This document shows positions 52,143 through 62,917 of a DNA stretch of 64,000 bases, piece after piece. Position 1 is the stretch's first letter. Each line of letters begins with the position of its first letter. Source of the DNA: Citrobacter sp. 18056 (GTDB taxonomy: Bacteria > Pseudomonadota > Gammaproteobacteria > Enterobacterales > Enterobacteriaceae); NCBI GenBank assembly GCA_902706235.1, contig CACSJR010000012.1, positions 62,001 to 126,000 of the forward strand. The letters are read 5' to 3'. The position numbers were made by a program, and so were the translations under genes. Below the pieces are notes generated by a model. It saw only the letters and a list, made by a program, of their open reading frames with translations, ran no database searches and was not told the DNA's origin.

Positions 52143-52813
52143 CCGCGCAGTTCGAACAGGTAACCCTGACCTCGTACGGTGGTGATCACGTCCTGCGGGT
52201 ACTGTGCCTGGATTTTCTTGCGCAGACGGCCCATCAGCACGTCGATGGTGTGGCTCTCGCGCAACTCGGCGTCGGGGTAGAGTTGCAGCATCAGCGAATC
52301 TTTGCTGACCACTTTGCCGTTATTGCGGATAAGCGTTTCCATAATGGTGTATTCAAAGGCTGTCAGCTTGATGACCTCTTCATTCACCGAAAGCTCACGG
52401 CGTGACAAATCGACCTGGAACGGCGGAAGGGAAATCACCTGTGATGCCAGGCCGCTGTTCCGGCGCAGCAGCGCCTGCATCCGCGCCGCCACTTCTTCGA
52501 TGTGGAACGGTTTAGTGACGTAGTCGTCCGCGCCGGCACTCAGCACTTCGACTTTGTCCTGCCAACCTTCGCGGGCGGTCAATACTAACACCGGGAGTGA
52601 TATTTCATGGCTGCGCCAGCGGCGGATCATCGACAGCCCGTCTTCGTCCGGCAGGCCTAAATCGACAATCGCAATATCCGGCACATGTTCACCGAGATAG
52701 TAATCCGCTTCCTTTGCGTCTTCCGCAGCATCAACCTGGTGCCCCAGTTCCTGCAGCTGAACTTTGAGATGGTGACGCAACAGGGCGTTATCCTCCACGA
52801 CGAGTACGCGCAT
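52139..52813 (-). CDS. phoP: Response regulator PhoP
   Basis: PhoP is the OmpR-family regulator of Mg2+ and virulence-type genes. The 224-residue product (E. coli 223) starts [20 protein letters not shown], has the phospho-acceptor Asp in [13 protein letters not shown], the Lys in DDYVTKPFH, and a winged-helix DNA-binding domain ending [14 protein letters not shown]. The ATG at 52813 follows AAAGGGAGTAG. A weak minus-strand TATATT lies about 100 bp upstream, and the spacer to purB is much larger than in E. coli. Confidence 0.96.
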   Translation of the reverse strand: MRVLVVEDNALLRHHLKVQLQELGHQVDAAEDAKEADYYLGEHVPDIAIVDLGLPDEDGLSMIRRWRSHEISLPVLVLTAREGWQDKVEVLSAGADDYVTKPFHIEEVAARMQALLRRNSGLASQVISLPPFQVDLSRRELSVNEEVIKLTAFEYTIMETLIRNNGKVVSKDSLMLQLYPDAELRESHTIDVLMGRLRKKIQAQYPQDVITTVRGQGYLFELRG

Positions 52814-52962
52814 GTCTCTACTCCCTTTCATTTACGATTTGAATAGTTTAACGCGATTACGCAAAACCAGTGCGTTCAAGTGAAACTTAATCTGACGCTT
52901 TAGCCGGTAATATAAACTGACTTCGCTTTTCGGACTTAAGCATTTCTGAGATAACGGCTATT

Positions 52963-52979
52963 TGTTTATTTACTGTTGA
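52963..52979 (+). promoter_or_regulatory. PhoP-box-like direct repeat
   Basis: TGTTTA-TTTAC-TGTTGA matches the (T/G)GTTTA-N5-(T/G)GTTTA PhoP box at 11 of 12 positions. It lies 150 bp upstream of phoP but in the orientation pointing away from it. It may be the autoregulatory site in reverse orientation, or control something on the plus strand. Confidence 0.45.
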
Positions 52980-53024
52980 GGACCGGGAATCTTGCGGAAA
53001 TTACCTGAGGATTATTAATATCAT

Positions 53025-53215
53025 GAATCGTGAGTCCCTGATGGGACTTGTCCGAACGTTTTGCCGAGGTAATATCTTGCCTGCAGTGAATCCCCCTATG
53101 CGGTGGGGCGTTCAGTAGAACTTCGGTCTTAAGGTCACGCGGGTACTGTGCAGACTGACACAGGCTCACCAGGAGGCACCTGGCACTGCATCACACTTTC
53201 TCCTCGCCAGAGGAA
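53025..53215. other. Unrecognised hairpin-rich segment in the enlarged phoP-purB spacer
   Basis: The phoP-purB spacer is about 440 bp here. Within it several small hairpins stand in a row: GTCCC/GGGAC at 53034-53047, CCCC/GGGG near 53092-53107, a C(UUCG)G-capped stem near 53117-53130, and CCAGG/CCTGG at 53168-53182. A 31-codon plus frame starting ATGAATCGTGAGTCC (53023) ends at a TAG, but it is unlike any protein I know. The segment could be a structured RNA, a leader or a relic. Strand and identity are not known. Confidence 0.35.
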
Positions 53216-53218
53216 AAC

Positions 53219-53244
53219 CTCTCTCCCCGGGCGGGAAGAGAGGA
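53219..53244 (-). terminator. purB terminator
   Basis: CCTCTCT and AGAGAGG arms flank a GC-rich CCCCGGGCGGGA core 8 bp after the purB stop. On the minus strand the tail is TTTTCC. It would separate purB from phoP transcription. Confidence 0.6.
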
Positions 53245-53251
53245 GGGCAAC

Positions 53252-54625
<1,374 letters not shown>

Positions 54626-55267
54626 TCACAACTCCGGAGTTATATGAGCAAGAATTTGTTTTGCCTGAGTGGTCAGGCGATTACGGGAAAACATGAGTTG
54701 CAGACGACCGCCGCCAACCTGGTGCCACAGCACTGCGGCGCGGATACCTGCCAACAGGCCAGCGCGAACTTTGGCCTGCACCTGCGGGCTTTGCAGCACG
54801 GCAGGGGAACCGGTGACCTGAATACGCGGCCCCAGCGGGCTTATCACGTCGACATAAATAGCCGCCATCGCGCTCATCAGGGTTTCAGACTGCAAATCGA
54901 AATGGTCTAACTGGCGCTGCAGCCCGGCAATGCGCTCGCCGAGGGTGTCCATGGCGCCTTTGGCGGCAAAGAGCTTACGTTCCAGCACCATCAGGCTTAA
55001 GGTGTAACGCGTCAGTTCGGCGTTGAGGCCCTGACGGCTGCTGGCGTTAAGTACCCCAAGCAGCGTTTCAAGGCCGAGGCGAAGATTAGCTTCACTGCCA
55101 CCGAACACGCCCAGAGTAGAATCCGGGTTGAGATCGATAACGCTGTTCAGCGCCACGTGCAGGGCATCGTTGTCGCAGTGACCCTGATGCGCAAGCTGCT
55201 GAACCAGACGGGCCGACTGGCAAATCCCGGCCAGCGCGATAGTGATGTCGTAATAGTTCTTCGCCAC
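54626..55267 (-). CDS. hflD: HflD, high-frequency-lysogenisation protein
   Basis: HflD is a peripheral membrane protein that in E. coli binds the lambda CII activator and lowers lysogeny. Its housekeeping role is unclear. The 213-residue, mostly helical product begins [25 protein letters not shown] and includes [22 protein letters not shown]. The length equals the E. coli protein. It lies between mnmA and purB as in E. coli. Confidence 0.93.
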   Translation of the reverse strand: MAKNYYDITIALAGICQSARLVQQLAHQGHCDNDALHVALNSVIDLNPDSTLGVFGGSEANLRLGLETLLGVLNASSRQGLNAELTRYTLSLMVLERKLFAAKGAMDTLGERIAGLQRQLDHFDLQSETLMSAMAAIYVDVISPLGPRIQVTGSPAVLQSPQVQAKVRAGLLAGIRAAVLWHQVGGGRLQLMFSRNRLTTQAKQILAHITPEL

Positions 55268-55297
55268 TAAAACTCCTTTCTGTGTGCTGTCTGAGTC

Positions 55298-56404
55298 TTA
55301 AACCGGCAGCGGCAAACGCTGCTCGATAATGCCGCCACCGAGGCACACTTCACCGCTGTAGAACACGGCGGACTGACCTGGGGTTACGGCAGAAACGGGC
55401 TCGTCAAAGCGAACCTCAATGCGGTCTTCATCCAGTGCAGTCACGATGCAGGGGATGTCTGTCTGGCGATAGCGGGTTTTCACCGTGCAGCGAAGGGTGC
55501 CGTTGAGTGGCTGGCGATCGACCCAGTGTAGCTGTTGGGCAATCAGGCCAACCGACATCAAACGCGGGTGGTCATGACCCTGCGCCACCACCAGAATGTT
55601 ATTTTCAACGTCTTTATCGACGGTGTACCACGGCTCTTCGCTACCGTCTTTAGTACCACCGATGCCTAAGCCTTTACGCTGGCCGAGGGTGTGATACATC
55701 AGGCCCTGGTGCTCGCCAATCACGTCGCCATCAACGGTAACGATTTTGCCCGGCTGAGCAGGCAGGTAGCGGCCAAGGAATTCGCGGAATTTGCGCTCGC
55801 CGATAAAACAGATACCGGTGGAGTCTTTTTTCTTCGCCGTTATCAAGTCCAGTTCTTCCGCGATACGACGGACTTCAGGCTTTTCTAATTCGCCAACCGG
55901 GAACAGGCTCTGGGCGATCTGTTCGTGGCCAAGCGTATACAGAAAATAGCTCTGGTCTTTGTTACCGTCGAGACCGCGCAACAGCTGGCTTTTGCCATTC
56001 ACATCAGCGCGGCGCACGTAGTGACCGGTGGCGATGAAATCGGCACCTAAATCTTCGGCGGCGAACTCAAGGAAGGCTTTAAATTTGATTTCTTTGTTGC
56101 ACAGAATATCCGGGTTCGGGGTGCGACCGGCTTTGTACTCTTCGAGGAACAGCTCAAACACGTTGTCCCAGTATTCTGCGGCAAAATTGACGGTGTGCAG
56201 CTCAATGCCGAGCTTGTCGCACACGGCCTGGGCATCGGCCAGGTCAGCTGCGGCTGTACAATATTCCTCGCCGTCGTCCTCTTCCCAGTTCTTCATGAAC
56301 AGGCCTTCCACCTTATAACCTTGCTGTTGCAGCAGGTAGGCAGAAACGGAGGAATCGACACCGCCGGACATGCCGACGATCACTTTTTTTGGGCTTTCTG
56401 ACAT
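55298..56404 (-). CDS. mnmA: tRNA 2-thiouridylase MnmA
   Basis: MnmA adds sulfur to U34 of tRNA-Lys, Glu and Gln. The 368-residue product has the PP-loop [18 protein letters not shown], the catalytic Cys in [12 protein letters not shown] and its partner in [13 protein letters not shown], with [15 protein letters not shown]. The ATG at 56404 (MSESPKK) is preferred because an in-frame ATG at 56449 adds residues not found in relatives. Confidence 0.96.
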   Translation of the reverse strand: MSESPKKVIVGMSGGVDSSVSAYLLQQQGYKVEGLFMKNWEEDDGEEYCTAAADLADAQAVCDKLGIELHTVNFAAEYWDNVFELFLEEYKAGRTPNPDILCNKEIKFKAFLEFAAEDLGADFIATGHYVRRADVNGKSQLLRGLDGNKDQSYFLYTLGHEQIAQSLFPVGELEKPEVRRIAEELDLITAKKKDSTGICFIGERKFREFLGRYLPAQPGKIVTVDGDVIGEHQGLMYHTLGQRKGLGIGGTKDGSEEPWYTVDKDVENNILVVAQGHDHPRLMSVGLIAQQLHWVDRQPLNGTLRCTVKTRYRQTDIPCIVTALDEDRIEVRFDEPVSAVTPGQSAVFYSGEVCLGGGIIEQRLPLPV

Positions 56405-56445
56405 TGGAATACTCACGACATTGAACTTCAAGGCGGCATATTCTA

Positions 56446-56919
56446 TCACGCAGCCCCAGGGTTGACACCCTTTGTGAAGGGCCAGTTAAATTCGCCGATA
56501 ATTTCTAGCGGCAGACGCTGACCGCTCTGCCAGCAGCGGATGCTTTCGGCGACTAGCGGAGAGCGTAAATGACAGGCTGTGAGGATCTCTTCGGCGCTCA
56601 GCCACAGGCAGCGATCGATATCATCATCATGGGGTTGCGTCTCGCAGACGCCATCCAGTTCGATGGCAAACAGAAAGCGCAGGAACGGCGTGTTGTCCGG
56701 CGCAATCCATTGATGCAGACGGATCAGATGCTGCGGCGTGGCGTGAATACCGGTCTCTTCCCACAGCTCACGCTCGGCGGCCTGCACCAGCGTTTCGTCG
56801 GCTTCCAGATGCCCGGCGGGCTGGTTCCATGTGGCTTTGCCGTTAACGGTTTCTTCGACGATCAGAAATTTACCTTTGGCGTGAACCACGCAGGCAACGG
56901 TGACGTGCGGTTTAAACAT
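56446..56919 (-). CDS. nudJ: Nudix hydrolase NudJ
   Basis: NudJ is a phosphatase with activity on nucleoside di-/triphosphates and on the thiamine precursor HMP-PP. The 157-residue product has the Nudix box [23 protein letters not shown] with all key Glu residues. The start at 56919 gives [19 protein letters not shown], as in E. coli (153 aa); the C-terminal tail is slightly longer. It lies between rluE and mnmA. Confidence 0.92.
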   Translation of the reverse strand: MFKPHVTVACVVHAKGKFLIVEETVNGKATWNQPAGHLEADETLVQAAERELWEETGIHATPQHLIRLHQWIAPDNTPFLRFLFAIELDGVCETQPHDDDIDRCLWLSAEEILTACHLRSPLVAESIRCWQSGQRLPLEIIGEFNWPFTKGVNPGAA

Positions 56920-56932
56920 GTACGGCTCCTTG

Positions 56933-57580
56933 TCAGGCATCGCGCCACTGACCATTAGCAAGATTGTCCAGCGTGTAAGTGCCCATTGCGTAGCGAATCA
57001 GTCGCAAAGTCGGATAGCCAACATGGGCGGTCATGCGGCGAACCTGACGGTTTCGGCCTTCATACAACGTGACTTTTAGCCAGCTGGTAGGGATGGATTT
57101 ACGTTCACGAATCGGCGGGTTGCGCGGCCACAGCCATTCGGGCGTATCGACCCGCTCAATGCCCGCCGGGAGGGTGGGACCGTCGTTGAGGGTAACACCG
57201 TTGCGCAGTGAATTCAGCGTTTCCTCGTCCGGTTCCCCTTCAACCTGCACGAAATAGATTTTCCCCGTGCGCTTACCTGGTTGAGTGAGTTGCGCCTGCA
57301 ACGCGCCGTCATTGGTGAGAACCAGCAGGCCCTCGCTGTCGCGGTCTAGTCGCCCGGCGGCATATACGCCCTGGACGTCGATAAAATCTTTGAGGGTGCT
57401 GCGTCCGGCTTCGTCAGTAAACTGCGGCAAAACATCGTAGGGTTTATTGAACAAAATGACGCGTTTTGGCTGGCTTTCTTTTCGTTGTCTGGAAGCTTGT
57501 TGTGAGCTGAATCGCTTAAGGCGGTGATTTCTAAAAGAAGTTTTATTCATGGTATTTTCAGGCCGGGTCAATTGCCGCAT
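56933..57580 (-). CDS. rluE: 23S rRNA pseudouridine synthase RluE
   Basis: RluE makes pseudouridine 2457 in 23S rRNA. The 215-residue product belongs to the RsuA group, with a basic N-terminus ([16 protein letters not shown]), [17 protein letters not shown], the catalytic Asp in [19 protein letters not shown] and [26 protein letters not shown]. It has no S4 domain, as in E. coli RluE (217 aa). It is divergent from icd. Confidence 0.94.
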   Translation of the reverse strand: MRQLTRPENTMNKTSFRNHRLKRFSSQQASRQRKESQPKRVILFNKPYDVLPQFTDEAGRSTLKDFIDVQGVYAAGRLDRDSEGLLVLTNDGALQAQLTQPGKRTGKIYFVQVEGEPDEETLNSLRNGVTLNDGPTLPAGIERVDTPEWLWPRNPPIRERKSIPTSWLKVTLYEGRNRQVRRMTAHVGYPTLRLIRYAMGTYTLDNLANGQWRDA

Positions 57581-57754
57581 TATAGCCTAATTACGAAGAC
57601 CTTTCATGGAACCCAACATTCAGGTAGTATCAACTAGCTCATTACAAATCATTAACAAAAAATATTGCTCACACTTATTCGCGTTGCGGGCAGCAACGCT
57701 ACCCAGGACACGAAAGGCACGAGCAGTCACCAGAAGCGCTCGAAGGAGAGGTTA

Positions 57755-59005
57755 ATGGAAAGCAAAGTAGTTGTTCCGGCGGAAGGCCAAAAGATCACCC
57801 TGCAAAACGGCAAACTGAACGTCCCCCACAATCCGATTATCCCATTCATCGAAGGTGATGGTATCGGTGTGGACGTGACTCCGCCGATGATCAAAGTGGT
57901 GAATGCCGCCGTAGAGAAAGCCTACAAAGGCGAGCGTAAAATTTCCTGGATGGAAATTTACACCGGGGAAAAATCCACCAAACTGTACGGCCAGGACGTC
58001 TGGCTGCCAGCTGAAACTCTGGATCTGATTCGCGATTATCGCGTGGCCATCAAAGGCCCGCTGACCACTCCGGTCGGTGGCGGTATTCGTTCTCTGAACG
58101 TAGCCCTGCGCCAGGAACTGGATCTTTACGTCTGCCTGCGCCCGGTACGTTACTACCAGGGCACCCCAAGCCCGGTTAAACACCCAGAACTGACCGACAT
58201 GGTCATCTTCCGTGAAAACTCAGAAGACATCTACGCAGGCATCGAGTGGAAAGCGGACTCTGCCGACGCGGAAAAAGTGATCAAGTTCCTGCGTGAAGAG
58301 ATGGGCGTGAAGAAAATTCGCTTCCCTGAACACTGCGGTATCGGCATCAAGCCATGTTCAGAAGAAGGCACCAAGCGCCTGGTTCGTGCGGCGATTGAAT
58401 ACGCTATCACCAACGACCGTGACTCTGTGACCATCGTTCACAAAGGCAACATCATGAAGTTCACTGAAGGTGCTTTCAAAGACTGGGGTTACCAGCTGGC
58501 GAAAGAAGAATTCGGCGGTGAGCTGATCGACGGCGGCCCGTGGCAGAAAATCAAGAACCCGAATACCGGCAAAGAGATCATCGTTAAAGATGTGATCGCC
58601 GATGCGTTCCTGCAGCAGATCCTGCTGCGTCCAGCTGAATACGACGTTATCGCATGTATGAACCTGAACGGTGACTACATCTCTGATGCCCTGGCGGCAC
58701 AGGTTGGCGGTATCGGTATCGCACCAGGCGCAAACATCGGTGACGAATGCGCACTGTTCGAAGCCACCCACGGGACTGCACCGAAGTACGCAGGCCAGGA
58801 TAAAGTGAACCCAGGTTCCGTCATCCTGTCCGCAGAAATGATGCTCCGTCACATGGAATGGTTCGAAGCCGCAGACCTGATTGTTAAAGGCATGGAAGGC
58901 GCAATCGCTGCCAAGACCGTGACCTATGACTTCGAACGTCTGATGGAAGGCGCTAAGCTGCTGAAATGTTCAGAGTTTGGTGACGCGATCATCGACAATA
59001 TGTAA
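57755..59005 (+). CDS. icd: NADP-dependent isocitrate dehydrogenase
   Basis: Icd converts isocitrate to 2-oxoglutarate in the TCA cycle. The 416-residue product has the regulatory Ser in [13 protein letters not shown] (phosphorylated by AceK in E. coli), [52 protein letters not shown] and the NADP site [10 protein letters not shown]. The ATG at 57755 follows GAAGGAGAGG; an in-frame start at 57665 lacks support. In E. coli the 3' end of icd is the integration site of e14 and phage 21. Here the gene is complete and is followed by degenerate accessory DNA. Confidence 0.97.
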   Translation: MESKVVVPAEGQKITLQNGKLNVPHNPIIPFIEGDGIGVDVTPPMIKVVNAAVEKAYKGERKISWMEIYTGEKSTKLYGQDVWLPAETLDLIRDYRVAIKGPLTTPVGGGIRSLNVALRQELDLYVCLRPVRYYQGTPSPVKHPELTDMVIFRENSEDIYAGIEWKADSADAEKVIKFLREEMGVKKIRFPEHCGIGIKPCSEEGTKRLVRAAIEYAITNDRDSVTIVHKGNIMKFTEGAFKDWGYQLAKEEFGGELIDGGPWQKIKNPNTGKEIIVKDVIADAFLQQILLRPAEYDVIACMNLNGDYISDALAAQVGGIGIAPGANIGDECALFEATHGTAPKYAGQDKVNPGSVILSAEMMLRHMEWFEAADLIVKGMEGAIAAKTVTYDFERLMEGAKLLKCSEFGDAIIDNM

Positions 59006-59028
59006 TTTCGATATTTGTTAAATCGATT

Positions 59029-59057
59029 AACGGGAGCTTAACGCTCCCGTTGTTTTT
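59029..59057 (+). terminator. icd terminator
   Basis: AACGGGAGC and GCTCCCGTT form a 9-bp stem with a TTAAC loop, followed by GTTTTTT. Confidence 0.9.
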
Positions 59058-59074
59058 TGTTAGCGTTCTAACGG

Positions 59075-59106
59075 TTATCAAAGTTTTATCAAAATAATTT
59101 ATCAAA
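59075..59106. repeat. Three phased TTATCAAA direct repeats after icd
   Basis: TTATCAAA occurs at 59075-59082, 59086-59093 and 59099-59106, with 11- and 13-bp periods. This is close to one helical turn and typical of a multimeric protein-binding site, such as an integrase arm site. No integrase gene is present nearby. Confidence 0.6.
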
Positions 59107-59500
59107 TCCCCTTCCATCAGCATCTGCATTCCCTGCCGCCAGTTCGCAAATGACTCGCGCATTTCCAACAAAAGCACGACAAAACTGCGCAGATTGGACA
59201 GACCGCGTTGAGCAAACAGTGGACAATCCAAGTCTTATGTCAGCCAACCTGACGGGAATTCCACTCGGCACGGGTGATTTCCCAGCGTTCGGAATCTGAC
59301 AGACCGAAAACGTATCATCAAAGCACTTTTAAGGTGTCATCTAACCAGGCGGGAAGATTTTCTCTGTATCCGTTGAGATAGAATTGAAAATCACTTTTCT
59401 GCCGTTAACTGAACAGTACGACTACCCCGGTAATAATCCATGCTTTAGCAATCGCTATTTCTTTAGCTAAATCATAATGATTCCCCTGAACGGAGGATGT
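59107..59500. other. Degenerate DNA between icd and the IS3-type relic
   Basis: No convincing gene is present. Overlapping short minus-strand frames at 58989-59231 and 59089-59271 lack plausible ribosome sites, and the first runs through the icd terminator. The composition is more AT-rich than the icd side. The stretch looks like decayed insertion DNA. Confidence 0.45.
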
Positions 59501-59615
59501 GTCGACGAAAAAGTCACGATTCACCGAAGAGCAGATCGTTTTTGCCCGGAAGCAGGCTGAGCATGGTCTCAAGCCTCGTACAGCCTGGGCGAAGAGTGCG
59601 GCATTACCCGAGAGC
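59501..59615 (+). pseudogene. IS3-family orfA (transposase N-terminus) relic
   Basis: A GTG at 59501 with GGAGGAT just upstream opens the frame STKKSRFTEEQIVFARKQAE, which matches the start of IS3/IS407-group OrfA proteins (KKSRFTEEQIxFALKQAE). After about 25 codons the match is lost. LGEECGIT-like codons in a shifted frame suggest an indel, and the rest of the transposase is absent. It marks an old insertion in the icd-yjcS spacer. Confidence 0.65.
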
Positions 59616-59623
59616 CGTAAAAA

Positions 59624-59652
59624 AAGGCCACAACGTTATCCGTTGTGGCCTT
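59624..59652 (-). terminator. Terminator of the yjcS homologue
   Basis: AAGGCCACAACG and CGTTGTGGCCTT form a perfect 12-bp stem with a TTATC loop. On the minus strand it ends in a T-run, as needed for the leftward alkylsulfatase gene. Confidence 0.9.
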
Positions 59653-59711
59653 CTTCAAGAGCTTAACTGACAAGCACTAAGCCAGTGGCTCCTTTTTTAT
59701 TTCAGTTCAGT

Positions 59712-61688
59712 TTATGGCGTAACGATGTTAAACCAGAATTCGAACTTGTCCATATAACCCAGCAGCTCAGTCAGCTTGTTAGCGTCGCCGGTGATCTTCA
59801 TATCACCTTTGTCTTTAGCCTGTTGCAGAGTTTCTTCTTTCAACACAATACGGTCTAGCGTATCGCGGGAAAGGGTAATGGTGGCATCGGCTTTATCGGC
59901 CTGAGAGTTTGCGGTGTGGTTCAGAACACCGTTTTCCAGCTCAAGTTTGTATTTCCCGCCCTGGTCACCGAAGTCGACGTTAAGTGTCACATGCGCATTC
60001 GCCGCTTTTTCACCGTTAATATGAACAGCCAAATAATCGAAGAACATTTCTGGCGTCATGGCACGGACGGTATCCGGGCTCGCGGTGTTTGGCGTTGCGG
60101 CTTTAACTACTCCGTTACGCAACTCTTTGGCACCTGACAGGTAGAAGTTACGCCATGGGCCAGATTCGGCCTGATAACCCATCTGCTCAAGCGCATCGGC
60201 TTCCAGATTGAGTGCAGCTTTGTTCGTCGGATCGGCAAACACGACTTTACTCACAACCTGAGCTACCCAACGGTAATGACCCTGGTCGTAATCTGCTTTG
60301 GCTTTTTGCAGGATGTTATCCGCGCCGCCCATGTACTCGACGTATTTCTTCGCCGCTTCTGCCGGTGGCAGTTCATCCAGGGTTGCCGGGTTGCCATCGA
60401 ACCAGCCGAGATAGAACACGTAGGTTGCTTTCACATCGTGGCTGACGGAACCGTAGTAACCGCGGCTAGCCCAGGTCTTCTCGAGAGTCTCTGGCAGCTT
60501 AAAGTTAGCGGCGATTTCGTCACGGGTCAGGCCTTCATTCGCCATACGCAGCGTCTGGTCATTGATATAACGATACATATCACGCTGACCTTTCATCAGG
60601 TTGACGACGTTATCTTTGCCCCAGGTCGGCCAATGGTGCTGAGCGATAATGATTTCGGCATCATTGCCCCAGCGATCGATAGCGGCATTGATGTATTTAG
60701 ACCATGCCAGCGGATCGCGGATTTTTGCACCACGCAGAGAATAAGTGTTGTGCAGGGTGTGAGTGACATCCTCTGCAGCTTCGATCATCTTCTTCTCTTT
60801 GACGTACCACAGCATTTCTGAAGGCGCTTCAGAACCCGGGGCCATCATGAAGTCGTAGGTCAGACCATCGATGACTTCTTCCTGACCTGTATGGGTGATG
60901 TAATCCGTTGGTGCCAGTAATGTCACTGTACCTGCGGAAGTGGTCGTCCCGAGACCCGCACCCACCTGGCCTTTGGCATCAGCCGGCAGCAGGTTGCCAT
61001 ACATGTAGCTTGCTCGACGACTCATGGCATTACCCGCCATGATGTTTTCATCTACAGCAGCGCCCATGAAACCTTGCGGAGCATAGATTTTAACCTTGCC
61101 GGATTTGACATCAGCCTGGTCAACGACACCGCGAACGCCGCCATAGTGGTCAACGTGGCTGTGAGTGAAAATAACCGCGACAACAGGTTTTTTGCCGCGA
61201 TTTTTGTAATACAGGTCCAAACCGACTTTAGCGGTTTCAGCAGAAACCAGTGGATCGATAACGGTAATCCCGGTCTTACCTTCAATGATCGTCATGTTTG
61301 AAAGGTCGAGATTACGAATCTGATAAACACCGTCGGTGACTTCAAACAGACCGCCGATGTTAATCAGCTGGGATTGACGCCACAGGCTAGGGTTTACTGT
61401 GTCTGGCGCTTTGGCGCCTTCTTTGATAAAGGCATAATGCTGAGGATCCCAGATTGTATTACCTTTCTCACCTTTGATGACTTCCTGCGGCAGCGGAGCG
61501 ATAAAGCCCTTATGCGCATTCGTAAAGTCGGTGTTATCGGAAAAAGGCAGTTTGCTGTAAAGCGCTTCGTTTGCCTGTTTGGTTGCCGCAGTGGCATCGT
61601 TTGTCGGCGCCTCGGTTGCCGCAGTCACTGACAACGTCGTCAGTAACCCCGCGACAGCCAGACTCCTGGCAATCATATTCAATCTCAT
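59712..61688 (-). CDS. yjcS: YjcS-type alkylsulfatase (metallo-beta-lactamase fold)
   Basis: This 658-residue protein resembles E. coli YjcS (661 aa) and Pseudomonas SdsA1, zinc enzymes that release sulfate from alkyl sulfates such as SDS. A signal peptide (ARSLAVAGLLTTLSVTAATEA) predicts export to the periplasm. The catalytic domain has the metal motif FTHSHVDHYGGVRG and further ligand regions (AAEDVTHTLHNTY, IIAQHHWPTWG). Next come the alkylsulfatase dimerisation domain (about residues 410-530) and a C-terminal SCP2-like sterol/lipid-carrier domain (TPEMFFDYLAVHINGEKAANAHV onward). In E. coli K-12 yjcS is far from icd, so the location here is an insertion or rearrangement. Confidence 0.9.
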   Translation of the reverse strand: MRLNMIARSLAVAGLLTTLSVTAATEAPTNDATAATKQANEALYSKLPFSDNTDFTNAHKGFIAPLPQEVIKGEKGNTIWDPQHYAFIKEGAKAPDTVNPSLWRQSQLINIGGLFEVTDGVYQIRNLDLSNMTIIEGKTGITVIDPLVSAETAKVGLDLYYKNRGKKPVVAVIFTHSHVDHYGGVRGVVDQADVKSGKVKIYAPQGFMGAAVDENIMAGNAMSRRASYMYGNLLPADAKGQVGAGLGTTTSAGTVTLLAPTDYITHTGQEEVIDGLTYDFMMAPGSEAPSEMLWYVKEKKMIEAAEDVTHTLHNTYSLRGAKIRDPLAWSKYINAAIDRWGNDAEIIIAQHHWPTWGKDNVVNLMKGQRDMYRYINDQTLRMANEGLTRDEIAANFKLPETLEKTWASRGYYGSVSHDVKATYVFYLGWFDGNPATLDELPPAEAAKKYVEYMGGADNILQKAKADYDQGHYRWVAQVVSKVVFADPTNKAALNLEADALEQMGYQAESGPWRNFYLSGAKELRNGVVKAATPNTASPDTVRAMTPEMFFDYLAVHINGEKAANAHVTLNVDFGDQGGKYKLELENGVLNHTANSQADKADATITLSRDTLDRIVLKEETLQQAKDKGDMKITGDANKLTELLGYMDKFEFWFNIVTP

Positions 61689-61988
61689 TCGTTCAACCTC
61701 CTGCTAGGATTTAGCGTGTTCAGTTTTACTGGATATTCGCGTGACTTTGCGTCAGCACCAACATCGCAGCACAATGATTTGATTTAAAGTGTAATTATAA
61801 AATGGCAAACGCAACGTACCACGTTGAAAGCACTAAGAAATCTGTACTCGCCGGTCGCCGGATTGATTCGGGATTTATTGAAGGTATTTTATGCGCCTTA
61901 TATTATTTGAATAGTCCCAAATGGTACTGCTTATTTAATATGCGATGATGGCGCAGAGTAAATGGGAAAGGACGTTACAGTTTTCAGG
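61689..61988. other. AT-rich divergent spacer upstream of yjcS and the iprA-like gene
   Basis: The spacer (to 62030) holds the yjcS start region with CAGGAGG before its ATG and the promoter of the divergent regulator. I see no operator pattern strong enough to call. Divergent placement suggests the regulator could control yjcS. Confidence 0.4.
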
Positions 61989-61997
61989 TGCTATACT
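61989..61997 (+). promoter_or_regulatory. Extended -10 promoter of the iprA-like gene
   Basis: TGCTATACT is a near-perfect extended -10 element without a clear -35 box. It would give a leader of about 27 nt before the ATG at 62031. Confidence 0.6.
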
Positions 61998-62030
61998 GCG
62001 TAATAAATTTAGAGTGTGTTCAGGTGTAAC

Positions 62031-62669
62031 ATGAAAGCCAATTTTGAGAATATCCACCATTATTATCAATCGCTGGAGTTGGGGCGCTATATAGATGATA
62101 TTTGCATTGGCGGTGATGTTTTCACTCTTGCGCCTGCAGATTATATCAAAATCCTGCCCGGTTTTATTTATATTGTTCTTAATGGTTCAGTGGCAATTTC
62201 TCATAAAGCTAATGAGCTGACCGTGGGTAATACGATTGAGTATATGCCTATCGGGCTGATGGAGGAGTATTGTCCACTTTTAAATTTTGAATATAAATGC
62301 ATGACACCTGTGACCGCTGTGAAGATACCGTGCGAGGCATTTACCGCGCTATTTTATCAGAGTCCAGAACACATGAGTGTGCTGTCGAAAATTCTGGTTT
62401 TTATGACGATATTTTCACTGGAATTGCTTGCGGAAAGAAAACAGTTAACCAGTTATCAAACCATAAAACCGATGCTGCATCGCTACCTTTATAGAACGCG
62501 GACGTTTGAGAATGAAAAGGAAGGGCTGGCGAATTTTATTATACGCCGCACGAAACTCTCCAGGACGCATGTCTTCCGTGTACTCGCGGATCTCAAAGAG
62601 GGCGGGTACATCACAATGGAAAAAGGAAAGTTGATTTCAATTGATAAAACGCTACCTGAAGATTATTGA
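62031..62669 (+). CDS. IprA/YaiV-like helix-turn-helix regulator
   Basis: The 212-residue product looks like a Crp-superfamily-type regulator. The N-terminal two thirds form a cyclic-nucleotide-domain-like beta region (FIYIVLNGSVAIS, NTIEYMPIGLMEEYC). The C-terminus is a winged helix (IIRRTKLSRTHVFRVLADLKEGGYITMEKGKLISIDK) that matches the end of E. coli IprA (YaiV), an inhibitor of peroxide resistance. The rest is much more divergent, so it is a paralogue rather than IprA itself. The ATG at 62031 is preferred over an upstream in-frame GTG at 62016. The region is AT-rich compared with the core genes. The target is unknown; its place beside yjcS makes that gene a candidate. Confidence 0.75.
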   Translation: MKANFENIHHYYQSLELGRYIDDICIGGDVFTLAPADYIKILPGFIYIVLNGSVAISHKANELTVGNTIEYMPIGLMEEYCPLLNFEYKCMTPVTAVKIPCEAFTALFYQSPEHMSVLSKILVFMTIFSLELLAERKQLTSYQTIKPMLHRYLYRTRTFENEKEGLANFIIRRTKLSRTHVFRVLADLKEGGYITMEKGKLISIDKTLPEDY

Positions 62670-62778
62670 TTCAGCTTACGGTATATTCTTAAACTCAGCC
62701 AGGCTCTCGTTCCGCTCAAAAAAATCGCCTAACTCAGGATTTACTCAGAGTATTCTTGCTTTTACCGCACAGAATGTC

Positions 62779-62804
62779 AGGACCCAAACAATCGTTTGTG
62801 TCCT
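62779..62804 (+). terminator. Possible terminator hairpin after the iprA-like gene
   Basis: AGGACCCAAAC and GTTTGTGTCCT pair with one mismatch across an AATC loop. The T-tract is absent, so termination is uncertain. Confidence 0.4.
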
Positions 62805-62917
62805 AATTGTATGCTCAATAAACATTAATTCCTGAAAATGAATCAAGCTAATTCCTGCTCCCTCTATCGTGCGTGCGTGTCGAGATGTTCTTGGTCATTT
62901 ATTTTAGTGACAACGGC

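Noticed and set aside
52966-53169. 67-codon minus-strand frame in the phoP-purB spacer
   Set aside because: No ribosome site, no recognisable domain, and it spans the hairpin-rich segment; treated as non-coding.
58989-59271. 80- and 60-codon minus-strand frames after icd
   Set aside because: The first runs through the icd terminator; neither has a convincing start site or family match. They may be decayed coding DNA but cannot be identified.
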